Part shown: positions 35,401 to 47,400 of the stretch, piece after piece | Position numbering within the stretch: position 1 is the stretch's first letter | How the letters are laid out: each line of letters begins with the position of its first letter | Assembly: GCA_035048495.1 (NCBI GenBank) | Contig: CM068545.1 | Location: forward strand, 20,742,741 to 20,806,740 | Length of the DNA stretch: 64,000 nucleotides | Direction: 5' to 3' | Source: Euptelea pleiosperma | Taxonomy: Eukaryota > Streptophyta > Magnoliopsida > Ranunculales > Eupteleaceae | Notes under the pieces: generated by a model | The model's database searches: none | Seen by the model: only the letters and a program-made list of their open reading frames with translations | What the model was told of the DNA's origin: nothing | Program-made: the position numbers and the translations under genes

Positions 35401-38400
35401 AGATAAGTGACGAATTATGCTTAACTTGCACCTTAACCCCGAGAGGGGGTGATGTGGGTACCATAATTTGACCTTTGTGGCATGAGGCAGATTCGGGGCA
35501 CAACAGTCTTTTATTGAACGATCCATAGGAGTACAGACTAGATGGCGGCTCATGACCAGCTGGCGGCCAGTGACCAGCTGGTGGCCTTCGACCAGCTAAC
35601 AGCCCGTGACCAGCTAGCGTCTCATGACCAGCTGGCAGCTCGCGACTAGATGGCGGTTCGGACCAGATGGCGACCCGAATCCGTTTGGCTGACCATGACC
35701 ACCAGACAGTCCCAGATTGTCGGATGGGACAAACCCAATGGTCGAGCCTTACTGGCAAGACATTCATGGACCCTAAGTCAGAGATAGGGCGAAGGTGGGC
35801 AAGAGCAGCCCGGGCCAGCCCCCCCTTTTTGGAACAGAGAGAGACACTCAGCAAACACAGAAATAGACCGCAAACAGGAGGCGGGGAGTAACAACAGTGA
35901 ACAGGCCACCTTCGGTCCAGCCAATGAAAAGAGACCTAAAAAACATAACAGAAAGAAAGAAGAGACGGGTCTATAAATAGAGGACCCCTCCCCTACAGAA
36001 AGGATCGGATCTTTTTCAGAACAATTCCCAGACCAGAGAAGGGAAAGAAGGAGAACCAAATCATATCAGAAGAGAGAAGTCGAAGAAGAGGAGAAACTAC
36101 CTTTCCTTTTCCTTGAGAGATAGCCCTTGTGTGTGTCTGGCCGTAGCGGAGCCTTTCCTGACTTGATCGTCGGAGTGTCTTTGGCAGGTACACCACCCAC
36201 CTTGCTTCGGAGGAGGTGATTGAGGAGCAGGAGCGGATCTGGAGTCGCAGTAGGCAAAAGGATGGAGTCTTGAATACGGAGAAGGCTTTCTACAGTAGCT
36301 CTCTCGTTGGCAACTGACCTTAGCCTTCTTAGAGTTGGACATCTTGTGCTTGAGATTTGTAGAGCTGTTCGGAGTGTGAAGAAGTTTTATGTACAAAAGG
36401 AGAACATTCTATTAATAGAAAGTATCTGTTGACTTTGAGGGTGGGAGGGTAAGATTACAATTTTTGCCCCCACAGCAACTTCTACATAAAACTAGGAAAC
36501 TTCTAAATAGAGCATAAATAAACTAGGAAATAAAAACTAGAGATAAACTAGGAAACAAGAAAAAATAGGAAAGCAAGGGATATGCTGGATCGTATCAAAA
36601 GATGTGAAGGAGAGCAACTCAGACTCTTCTATGGCCATTGTAGAACTTGAGAGAGAAGAAGACGACAATTTTTGTTTTGATTTAAAAAGAATTTTAAAAG
36701 GTAGGAATATTGGCACCCGCCTTTTTACCTTCTACACCCATGGATGTTGACCTTATGGATGTTTGGCGATTACGAAGATAGGCATACAAACCAAAAATCA
36801 GCCTGATCAGTGATTTCTAAGGGTTGGATTAGTCATTTTAAGGAGTTGGTTTTAACTATGTGAATTTGATATGTGCACGAAGTTAGGGCTGACGTGGACA
36901 ACCGTTACCATTCTCGTGCAAGGTTATTACGATTCTCATACAAGGAAGGTTTCTATTATTAGCCATTACCATCCTTATGAAGGAATGTTTTTAATTTAGG
37001 AGGAACTATAAAGACAATCCATTACCAAACATGGAATGGTGGAGTCATTAGGGTAGTTAATTATTTGCTTGAATTAGGAAAATTAGAATTATCTTGTAAG
37101 CCTTTATAAGGCAATTGTAGGATAAGATTTTGACATCGAAAATTTGAATGAGCAAGGTCTTTGGAAGGTGTCCCCCCTAGATGCGGGAATTTGCTTAAGT
37201 CTCTTGTCTTCTTCTTCTTGGCCATTCTTATATCAAATGGTATTAGAGCAACCATCTGACTCTGTTGACAGTTGATTATGACGGAAGGGACTAGATCACA
37301 AGAAGATAAGCACATGGATGACACGATGAAATACCTGAGAGAATGCTCAGACAAGCAAGCTGCGGCTTTGAAGGAATTATCGCACCTTGTAGCGGCGATG
37401 AACCTCAAATACGACCAACTCGCTAGTCGATTGAGTAATGATGATGTGGTGGGTCAACTTACCAAACTTAAGCAAGGGGCTTTGTGCAAGCATATCAAGA
37501 TCAATTTGAGATTTTCATAGGACCAATGGCTTATCCGAAGACTTCTTTGTGATTTGTTTCACAAATGGTCTGAAAGATGAGGTGAGGAATGGTGTGATAA
37601 TGTTCACACCATCAACATTAATCCAAGCCATTGGGTTAGCCCGGCTGCAAGAAGGAACAATGGAGTATGTGGTTCGAGGGGCTAGAGCAACCTCCAAACC
37701 ACCCACTTGTTATATGCCACCCAACAAACAAATGCCATGTTACTATTCCACCTATCAAGTTAATCTCCCAACCAGAAATGGAGGAGCGAAGGGTAAAAGA
37801 ATTGTGCTACAATTGTGATGAAAAGTACGTAATGGGACATCGTTGTAAAAAAAGATGATTTTATCATCTTGATGGGGAAGATGAGGATGAAGATGTTGGT
37901 CCAACAGAAAGGGACGGTCCTGAAATCGACAATGTACCCACATAGGAACCAGTAATGTCCATTCATGCGTTGGCTGCCTCAATTCATACCATACCATACC
38001 ATGAGGGTTCAAGGCTCCATTAAACGCAAACCAATGACTATTCTCATTGACTTAGGAAGTACTCATAACTTCTTAGATTCGACTGTTGCAAAGCGAATTG
38101 GATGCACGGTTCATCAAACCACCCCCTTTGTGTTGATCGAGCCTTTCATTGTGGTGACATCCAATGAGATTTGGGATCCTGGAGGAAAAGTGGATTTCCT
38201 ATGCTTTGACTTTGATGGCAAGTGCAAAAAATTAAAAATTAAAATAAAAACAAAACACAAACGAGCTATAACACAAGTAGTGGTCGATCATTGGTCCAAT
38301 TCATATCTAGAGGATGCAACATGGGAGAGGTAATTTGAATTTCAAGAGAAGTACAATAAATTTACTCCTTGAGGACAAGTCTTATTTGAAGCGAGAAGGA

Positions 38401-41400
38401 ATGATACGTGCTGGGAGTTAGGGCTGACGTGGATAGCCGTTACCATTCTCCTGCAAGATTATTACCATTACCGCGAAAGATTACGTACAATCCATTAACT
38501 ACGTAGTTAATTACTTGCTTGAATTAGGAAAATTAAAATTATCTTGTAAGCCTTTGTAAGGCAATTGTGAGATAAGACTTTGACATAAAAAAATTGAATG
38601 AACAAGGTCTTTTGGAAGGTTCCCCTAGATGCCGGAATTTGCTTGAGTCTCTCGTCTTCTTCTTATTGGCCACAGCATTATTGGCTATTATTTAGGTACA
38701 AGGATCCAAAGGTTTGAAATCACTAATCAGGCTGATTTTTATTTGTGGGCCCATCTAAGAATTGGCCAAACATCCATATGGTCAGTGTCCTCTAAAAATG
38801 TGCCAAGTGGGTAATATTGTGGGCGGTCATCAGGGGCAGTCATCTAGGGCAGTCAGCGAAGTTTTACTCATATTGGTATGGTTGTTTGAGCCATCCCTAG
38901 GTAGAGAGCTACAGACCAAAAATCAACTATTTCAAACCGTTATATTGTAGTCTTTTCATGAGTTTATTTTAACTTTGGAATTCAAGCATTATTTGGTACA
39001 TCCAAAGGTTATAAATCACTTTCAGGCTAATTTTTTGTCTTTAGGTTCACCTAGGGATTTTTTTGTGTAAAAAATAAGTGTGCCGCCTAGGGTTGGGCCA
39101 AACATCCATGCGGTCAGTAATCTCTATGAGTGTGCCACGTGGGTCATTCTGATGTCAGCCATCCTGTAAGAGTGCAAGAGGTTGGGTTTGGATCGGGTAT
39201 AGTATACATAGACCTGGCCTTATGGGGATTTGGGCCTGAAAGATGGACCTGCGATCAGGTAATCAGGTTTTGGTCCGAGTAATGAATAGAGAACTAGCAT
39301 ATTGTGGTAACCGGGGCCCAATTAATCAGATCCAAAAGAACAGGCCCATAAACGACTAAACAGGTCTGGGTCTATGAGGGTAGGAGGGTACCCATCGACA
39401 CCCTTGGGTTACAGAGCCATACGCAATGCCAATATCCATACGCTTGCTCTTTTGGATTTTGCTATTCAGTGCAAGGTTTAAAAGGGACCCTTATAACGGA
39501 CTGGGGGCGTTACCGTTTTTTCCATTATAATCGATTGTAAAGCATAGGGCCAATAATGGAAAATAATGGGAAAAAATGTGAAATAAGGGTGCCAAAATTC
39601 AAAATTGCAATTTTAAATTAACTTTATAACGGAAAATAATGGATGTTAATTTTTTTAACAAATTTTTTTTCAGAAAAAATGGACGTTACAACAGAAAAAT
39701 AATAGCCATTATAACGAAAATAATCAGTTATTTTCTGAGAGTTTACACGGTACATAATGTAATGGGGGAGGTCTGAATCTGTTACAACAGCCGTTATTTT
39801 CATTATAACGGCCAATTTTTTAGAACATGATTCAGTGAACTTGAGGGTCATTTCTGTGATTTTGCTATTTGGGTCAGGCTCAAGGGACCGGCCTTTTGTG
39901 ATCGGCTCACGTTACAGTGCACAATATGAGCCACGTGGCACGCTCTTGGAGTACTCTGACCGTATGGATGTTTGGCCAATCCCTAGGTGGACCTACAAAC
40001 CAAAAGTCAGCCTGATTAGTGATTTCTAGGCGTTATTGGAATTATTTTCATGGGTTGATCTAAACTGTGGGAATTTGAGCAGTATTTGAGGTACAAAGAT
40101 CCAAAGGTTTTAAATCACTAATCAGCCTGATTTTTGGTTTGTATGTTCCACTAGGGATTGGCCAAACATTCATAAGGTCAGAGTCCTCCAAGAGTGTGCC
40201 ACGTGGCTCATATTGTGTCCTGTAACGGGAGCCGGTCACACAAGGCCGGTCCCTCGAGCCCAACCCTGCTATTTACCACAATTTCAGTTCACATCTTCAC
40301 ATACGTTTCTTCTTTTGAGGCGCAGAGCGCTTGCAGGTCAGAATCTACAAGGCGTGCTCCCAGTAGAGCTGGTCAATCTTCCCAATCTCACTGCAATGTA
40401 AGAGCTCTCCCAGCATTTCCCTACATAGTTCTCATATTACGCATTAAGCAAAACCTGTTTTTTAACTCAACAAAATTATGCCATTAGAAAAAAAAAATAT
40501 TTTTCTAACTAACCAACTAACTGTAACCTAATTTCTTCTTCTCCACAGCGATCTCTCTCGCAACTATCTTAATGGTACAATACCTCGACAATGGGCTACC
40601 ATGAAATTGGAGGACATGTAAGCTCTCCATTCTCTTCCTCTCACCTCATGGCTCACTTTAGCAAATCAATGCTTTTGTTTAGAGGGTTGTGTGCTCCTGC
40701 AGCCAGCTACATGGAAACCGGTTATCGGGTCCAATCCCAAAAGAATTAGGAAACATCAGCACTCTCAAAGCATTGTAAGTTCTTGATTGTCCTCTCCATT
40801 TCATTATATGTGAGTGTTTAAGAGATTCATTTAAGCGGAATTCGAATTCTCAGGATTCTCGATTTCAACTTCTTCTTTGGAAATCTTCCTCCACACCTTG
40901 GGAATCTGACCAGCATAAAGAGATTGTAAGGCCTTCTTCTCTACATTCTTTTTAGGATTTTTCACTTCTGGCTTTCCGTGGAATCGACCTAATTTTGAAG
41001 AATTTTAGCATATTTAAATGATCAATCATCAAATGATTGTTTCATTCAATATTGACATTTTCTTGTTGTAGCCTGATTACCTCCAACTATTTTAATGGGC
41101 CGTTGCCGGACACACTTGCCAAACTGACCACCTTGACGGACTTGTAAGATCTTATAGCTATTTCCACTCTTATCATTTGTGTTTGTATATTATATAAAAA
41201 GTTAATCTATAATTGTCATTATTGTTGTTACACAGTCGGATAAGTGATAACAACTTTACTGGAAACATACCCAATTTTATACAAAATTGGACAAATCTCA
41301 CGAAATTGTAAGAGTTTTTGGGTATCTTTAAGTGTTAGAAATTCTATAAATCCATAACTTCACACCTATGTAATTCAAATTTTGTTAATGGGGCAGAGAG

Positions 41401-44400
41401 ATACAGGCAAGTGGTTTGGAAGGGCCTATTCCTCCTGGCATTTTTGGATTGAAAGAATTAACGGACATGTGAGTAAAGTCTTCTTATATTTCGTGTTCTT
41501 TTCATTGTTATGTATGGAGTGGCATTTTTTGTGATATTTGGTTAAGCGATTCATATTGCCTGGCCCAAACATTAGGGATAAGGCGTAGTAGATGATCATG
41601 ATGATGATTCTTGGTGGAATTTCTATTCGCAGGAAGATTAGTGACATAAATGGAACTGGATGGGCTTTACCGCCACTGAGTAACATGACAAAGATGAAGA
41701 AACTGTGAGTTGAACGGTTATATATCTCATGATTGCTGGAATTATACATATCTGTTATATTTGGCTGTTTGAAGTGACATCTATTTGATTATTTCTTGCA
41801 GGGTATTAAGGAGTTGCAATATTACTGGAGAGTTGGCTGAAGATCTTGGGGAAAATATTGTCACTATGCAAAGTTTAGAAACATTGTAAGTCTAAGAGTT
41901 CTTTTTTTCTTTATTTCGTCTATTTTTTCTTCTTTTTCTAATTTAGGATTTTTTTTTTCGTTCTTTACTAGTTGAGCTTTTATCAAGGGATCAGTCCCAT
42001 GTCCTTGCCATTGCATTTTAAAAGAAAGAGTAACCTCTCTATTCTCTACTATCTTGAATATTTTTTGGTAAATTCACCTCATAAAATTGAATGAAAAATA
42101 CCCCTACACCGGTATATAACTAATTATGGTAATCACATGGTAATCCCTTATGAACTCATTTATATATACACCATTAATTTTACATCGACATTTAATAGGG
42201 TTAGAAGTTTTAGAAATTGCTGATCTTTGGATCTTTAGGGTATAGACATCATCCTCACCAAATATTAGCGCTTAACTCATCTGCATGTGGTCCCTACAAG
42301 TGCTTGTCATTTTATAAGTCAAAAAACATTAGTGTATATATGTGTGTGTGTGTGTGTGTGTACATATGTATGCATGCATGTTTGTATGTATGTTTGTATG
42401 TATCTTCAGCGCTCTTATCCCAATCAAATGGGTTCAGCTGCACGAATCCTATTCCTCTATTCATTTTATACAAATCCATGTATCCTGTTAAGGCACGTTT
42501 CTTCAAATCTATTTTAATACATCAATCAGTGTCATGTATATATATCTGTTGATACATTCAAGTAATTAAACGATTATAATTAGTGAACTGGATTTATTGT
42601 CATATAAATGGGTTCAGCTACATGAATCATTTTCTTCTATTCAATTCTATCCGAAGCCATGTCTCATGTTAAGGCGAGTTTCTTCAAAATGCTGTCATTA
42701 CATCAAGCCATGTCCAATTTTTGGTCTTCCCTTCATCCTTTTAGAACCTTCAAGTTGCACACTCCTTTCCACTAGTGATGTCATCAGTCTTTGTTGTACA
42801 TGATCAAACATCTCAATCGGCTCATCATTGTTTTATCACCTATTGGTGCTACTATATTATCATGAATTCTAGCATTGTTTATTTTGTCTTTCTTTATTTT
42901 TTTCACTCATTCATGTCAACATCCTCATCTCAATTAAGTTCATTCTATGAACATGTTTCCTCTTGATTGTCCAACATTTTACTTCCTAAAGTATGACCTA
43001 TCTTATTAACGACTTATAGAATTTTTCTTTAAGTTTGATTGGTATGTGTCGATCACATAGCACCTCTAGTTTGATTGGTATGTGTCAATCACATAGCATT
43101 CTAAATGCACATCTCCTTCATCTGAGCTTGGGACCAGCAATGCGGTGTAAAAGAACTGCATGGGCAGCATAACATATACATACCCTAGTTAGCAATTTCT
43201 CATTTAATACGCGTATTCGACTTATTTTTAACAAAATGTATTAGATTATCTTATTATTTAAAGATAAAGTAAAATTTGTGTATTTTACGAGGAACCGTAT
43301 TATACTCCTATTAAATGCGTATTACACAAATTATTCCAAATTATTGAAAATTGATTGTTTTAATATGAAAAATTACAAATAAACCTTATTTTTAAATGTT
43401 TATTAATATTTTTTACTCTTTGTCGAATTTTTAAATATATTTTTGAATGAAAAATTTGAATTATACTTAACTTTTCCCGTACCATATCATTGTCGTATGC
43501 CGAATTGCTAACTAAGATACATACATACATATTGTATGTATTTGATTATGAATTTATGTATGTAAAATTCGCACAACAATACTCATGTTTATATAAGTTA
43601 AGAGAGGATCTCACGCAAATAAATTTTAGGGATTCTATGACATGAAAAGTTATGTGGAAATTATACAAAATTTTACAAAACATTTCGGTTAATTTCAGAA
43701 TATCTTGAGTGAACAGTGCTTTTTGACTAATTAGTAGTAAAAAATGTATTATGTCGGTCAAAATAGATATACATTAATCAAAATATTTTGACCAAATGTG
43801 GGAAACCTCCCTTTTTGCTCAAAATCATCCTAAATCCTATTTATGTTTAAATCCACTCCTCCCCATTGATTCTTTGTAAGAACCTAGCCACTCTATTGAA
43901 GATTTTTTAGTGAAAGACCTCGTGAATTGATTTTTTTTATAAGTCAAAGATATATTAACAAAAAGGAGATCGAGAAGATCTCAAAAGTTCTACAGAAAAA
44001 AGACTATTAAGGGAGGTAACAAGACAACACCTGAACTATCCCAAACGCTTCCCGAAGTCGAAGACTAGATCTTTGAAAAACATTCTTTTAGTTGCAGGGT
44101 AGATACGCCCCCAATTATATAAGAACGCTTTGATGCTAAGGAGTACCTCGTAGTAACTAGTAAGACCCTTCTTTATCCCTAAAAATTCTCTTGTTCCTCT
44201 ATAACCAAATTTCCCACATGATGGCATACGGCACCATCTTCCACTACAATTTCCCCTTAGGTGAGGTGGAAATACAAGGTCATCCTCCTAGAACCCCTCG
44301 AACGGAATATGAAAACACCCTAGAAAGTCTCACTTGTGCTAAGAAATATGACCAAACATGTGAGGCAAACTTACAGTGAAGCAACAGATAAGCGTTTTCA

Positions 44401-47400
44401 CCATTAGCATTAAATCAAAGCCCATTTGTAATTTTTCTAGATTTAAAATGTAAGTATAAATTTTTTTTTATTATAAACCGAATTATTTTGTTACTTCTTA
44501 ATAGAATAGGTATAAATGCATCATTTCTATAGATTTTGGATGCATTACACTAGATTTGTGCACGGGTTGAAGATCGTTTAGAATGAAAATTCAAAATGTA
44601 AGGAAAACCTCAATTTTCATTGGTTTTCGACCTAAACATCCATGATTATGCATGAATTAATTATATGTTGCATAACTTAGCCCTCACTAAGAAGGTTGGA
44701 TATTTGTTTGATATTTTTTTTATTAATATCTTCTTTCCTTGGATTAGGACTTGGACACATATATCAAAAATTCAGTGATATACAACTTGGTTGGGTTAAA
44801 TTTTTTCAAATAATATATTTTATTTTTTTAAAATTAAGCAAATGATAGAAGTTAATAGTAGATAAGTTTTCTAAATTATACATAATATTAGAACATTAAT
44901 GTAAGCAAATTAGGATTCATTAATACTTTACTTTATAACTAATTTTGCATAAATAATAATAATTAAATAGTTATTATTTACTTAATTCATCAAATAAGTG
45001 CATATGTGATGTTTTATTTCTTTTTAATTGGTTTATATAGTTCTTAAGGCACCAATACTATTATTAGTCCTAACCATGCATGAAGGAGGTTGTGACTTTT
45101 TTTTACTCTGTGTAATTGTCTATTTGAAGATATATTTGTATGTAGTTAACTTAACTTGAGATTATTTGATGGTTATAGTCATTCTATTTGTTATTATTTT
45201 TATTTTTTTAATTGTCTGAATATCAGATATACATGATTCAAAATATTACAAACTACTATGATCATTCATTTCTACACTACTTATGATTATATAATATGAT
45301 TTGATAACTTATGAGTGTGCTTTTATATTTTTTCAACATTTCCTAAACTTTTCACAAAAATTTCCATATTATTTTTATCATTTATGCATCATTTATGAAA
45401 AATGTCTTATTCGCACATTGGTCGAAATATTTTTTCCATTTTTGGGTTGGTTGAAATAAATCTAAAAAAATAATTTTCTTGATGACAACAAATATAGGTA
45501 TGACAGCTAGTTTGAGACTTTAAGGACCAATTCCATAGTGACTTTTCTCTCTCATGCTCATGTACCTTCAATAGGTTTTATATTGGCATTTGAGTAGATT
45601 GGGACTATGACACTAATAGCGTATTGGATTTGTTTTTATCGTAAACAATCCAATATGTCATTCTGATTCTATTTTATGATAACAATAACCCTCGATGAAA
45701 AGATTTACAAAATTAAATGGTTGAAGAAAAAAATTCTTCGAATTAGAATCTTTTTCTTATTGCTTTTTTTTTTGTCTTTTTTGTTCCTACAGAGACCTCA
45801 GCTTTAACAAGCTAAGTGGGAAAATCCCAACCAGCTTTAAAGATATACCAGATGTTAAGTACGTGTAAGTAATTTAATTTGCATTAGTAATTTATCCTAT
45901 AACAAAGTTTCTACGATGGTGATGACTTCTATGACGCGTATTGTCTTAATCGTACAACATTGTTGATGTGGCTTTTGGTTAGGTATCTGACTGGAAATAT
46001 GCTAACTGGACCTGTGCCTAATTGGATGCTGGACAGCGGAAGAAGCATGTATGTTTCTCTTAAGAGATTACCCTTGTAGTTATGTAATGGTGGTTCCATT
46101 TATGGTAAACTAACTGTAGAATATTATAAATTATCATGTTTAATACCAAATTATTGTGTTTATTTTCATTCACCAAGAATTTTACTATTCAAATTACAAC
46201 GTTGACTTACAGTGATCTTTCTTACAACAACTTTGAATGGAAAAAATCAGACTGTAGAGAGCGGAATGTGTAAGAATATTTCTATATAACTTCAGTTTCT
46301 TTATTCTACTTTTTAGCTTCATATGGTTTAAATATTTTGTTTATACCAATAGCCTTTTTTATTTTATATTATTTTCTTCAGAAACTTGTTCAGAAGCTCG
46401 TCATTGGGGAACTCGTAAGTTTATAATTTTCTTTTAGCGAATTGCATTCGTTAAGCTTTAGAGTCATCAACACTTGTGTGCGACTGTTTTGGTTATATGT
46501 TTGTTACATATCAACACATTCAGATATGATCTCATAATGCTGAAATGCTCTTAACCTTGTGTTGATCTAGACTTGGAGTCGATCCATGCGTGGAGAATCT
46601 TTCATGTTCATCACCAAGTATGTGCTTTTGTAACTAAAATATAAGTTATCCCATTAGTTCCTCTTTTGCTTCAATCAATGATCTTTTTTATTTATAGATT
46701 TTTAGTATTTTATTTTTCTTTATAATAATATAATTTTCAACATCTTGGATGAACCAATAATGTATATGAGGAAATCCATTCTAAGGGCTAGATGGTGATT
46801 TCAAGTAAGATATTTGGTCAAAAGAAATAGAAAAGGTGATATAAAATAAGTAGTACAAGATGAAATTTCAAAATAGTCTCTCATTTCTAAGAAATGGAAA
46901 TTACAGAAATATATTTATATGCTGACATTAAATTTATTTACACTTTAAAATGACAAAATTACTATGAGCTATTTAAATGAATTAAAACTCCAAGATGTAC
47001 TTGTCTTCTTCTTTTTCTTCCTTTCTCCTTTTGTTCTATTTTATTTATTTAAAATGGCTCTTCATTAATTTAAAAAAATTTAAGGTGAACATGTGTGTCT
47101 AAATTATCAGGCAAATACTTAATAAATGATTCTAACTTATGTTGCAACCTTCAGGTCATTGCGCAGCCCTATATTAGTGACTAAAAGAAAATAGAAAATG
47201 AGTAGAACACAATGATTAGTTGTTGAACAAAAAAGTTAAACTATATCAGGCCTATACAGATGAAGTTGACTAAATTAGACCGACATGGGGAGGACTAATA
47301 AAAAATTTCAACTCTTCTATGTTATCTATTTTTCTTGATTATATCTAATTAGCACTAATCTATTGTTGTGTTTGTTTACAGACTCATATTCATTCCATAT

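Larger units (their letters stand above)
20686..36474 (+). mobile_element. Tat-lineage Ty3 retrotransposon, full length but dead
   Basis: LTRs 20686-21725 and 35453-36474 (about 1.03 kb) run TGTGGGTA to CCCCCACA. TSD is GCAAT (20681-20685) and GCAAC (36475-36479). The primer site TGGCGCCATCTGTGGG starts at 21731 (Arg-type, usual for Tat). A purine tract GAGAGGGGG precedes the 3' LTR. Order: gag, protease, RT, RNase H, second RNase H, integrase, then tandem repeats and an antisense gene. The second RNase H and antisense gene mark the Tat branch. It is inserted in the right LTR of the outer element and itself carries a solo LTR. Stops, shifts and a duplication disable it. Confidence 0.92.
19166..36597 (-). 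mobile_element. Outer gag-only LTR element (nested host of the Tat element)
   Basis: LTRs of about 285 bp: left copy 19166-19452, right copy 20522-20685 plus 36480-36597. Both begin TGATATGAACC and end GGATCGTATCA. AAAGA flanks the whole unit (19161-19165 and 36598-36602) as an exact 5-bp TSD. On the minus strand, TGGTATCAGAGCCA (20506-20519) is an initiator-Met primer site next to the 5' LTR. The interior is only about 1.07 kb and holds a gag fragment; protease, RT and integrase are absent. The tail near 19460-19490 encodes an NLEDKV-like end typical of Ty3 polyproteins. Confidence 0.9.
19008..36740 (+). pseudogene. PUB33-like gene start, broken by a retrotransposon
   Basis: ATG 19008 opens [19 protein letters not shown] and reaches [10 protein letters not shown] at 19165, where the outer LTR element is inserted. 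After its other end the frame resumes at 36598 with KDVKESNS, and it continues to a stop near 36740. The start MAVxSP and the EKIYVxVGKDVKESxS motif resemble the N-terminus of U-box proteins with a universal-stress-protein domain (PUB33 type). Downstream of KDVKESNS the sequence no longer matches what I expect of that family, and no USP, kinase or U-box region follows. It lies in sense inside intron 2 of the receptor kinase. Family assignment is from memory of motifs and is moderate. Confidence 0.5.
15260..40325 (+). other. 25-kb intron 2 of the receptor kinase
   Basis: GTACCT donor (15260) and GCGCAG acceptor (ending 40325). Nearly all of it is nested transposable elements plus a broken PUB33-like gene start. 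No further LRR-kinase exon was found inside. The last 59 bp before exon 3 follow the end of an hAT-like MITE. Confidence 0.8.
40326..46617 (+). other. Receptor kinase exons 3-16: LRR region
   Basis: Most exons are exactly 72 bp, each encoding one 24-residue leucine-rich repeat, and all internal junctions are in phase 2, the family's hallmark. Examples: [39 protein letters not shown] and [20 protein letters not shown]. Exons 4 (69 bp), 11 (84 bp) and 13-16 (33-66 bp) are the usual exceptions. Exon 16 ends with a Cys pair ([12 protein letters not shown]) capping the LRRs. Together they encode residues about 105-415. Confidence 0.92.

Noticed and set aside
37272..38333. Receptor- or enzyme-like reading of the 37-38 kb frames as host genes
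   Set aside because: The zinc knuckle, protease loop and flanking LTRs identify a chromovirus fragment.
40194..40487. 97-codon frame over exon 3
   Set aside because: Wrong frame and ignores splicing; exon 3 is 40326-40397 with clear GT-AG borders.
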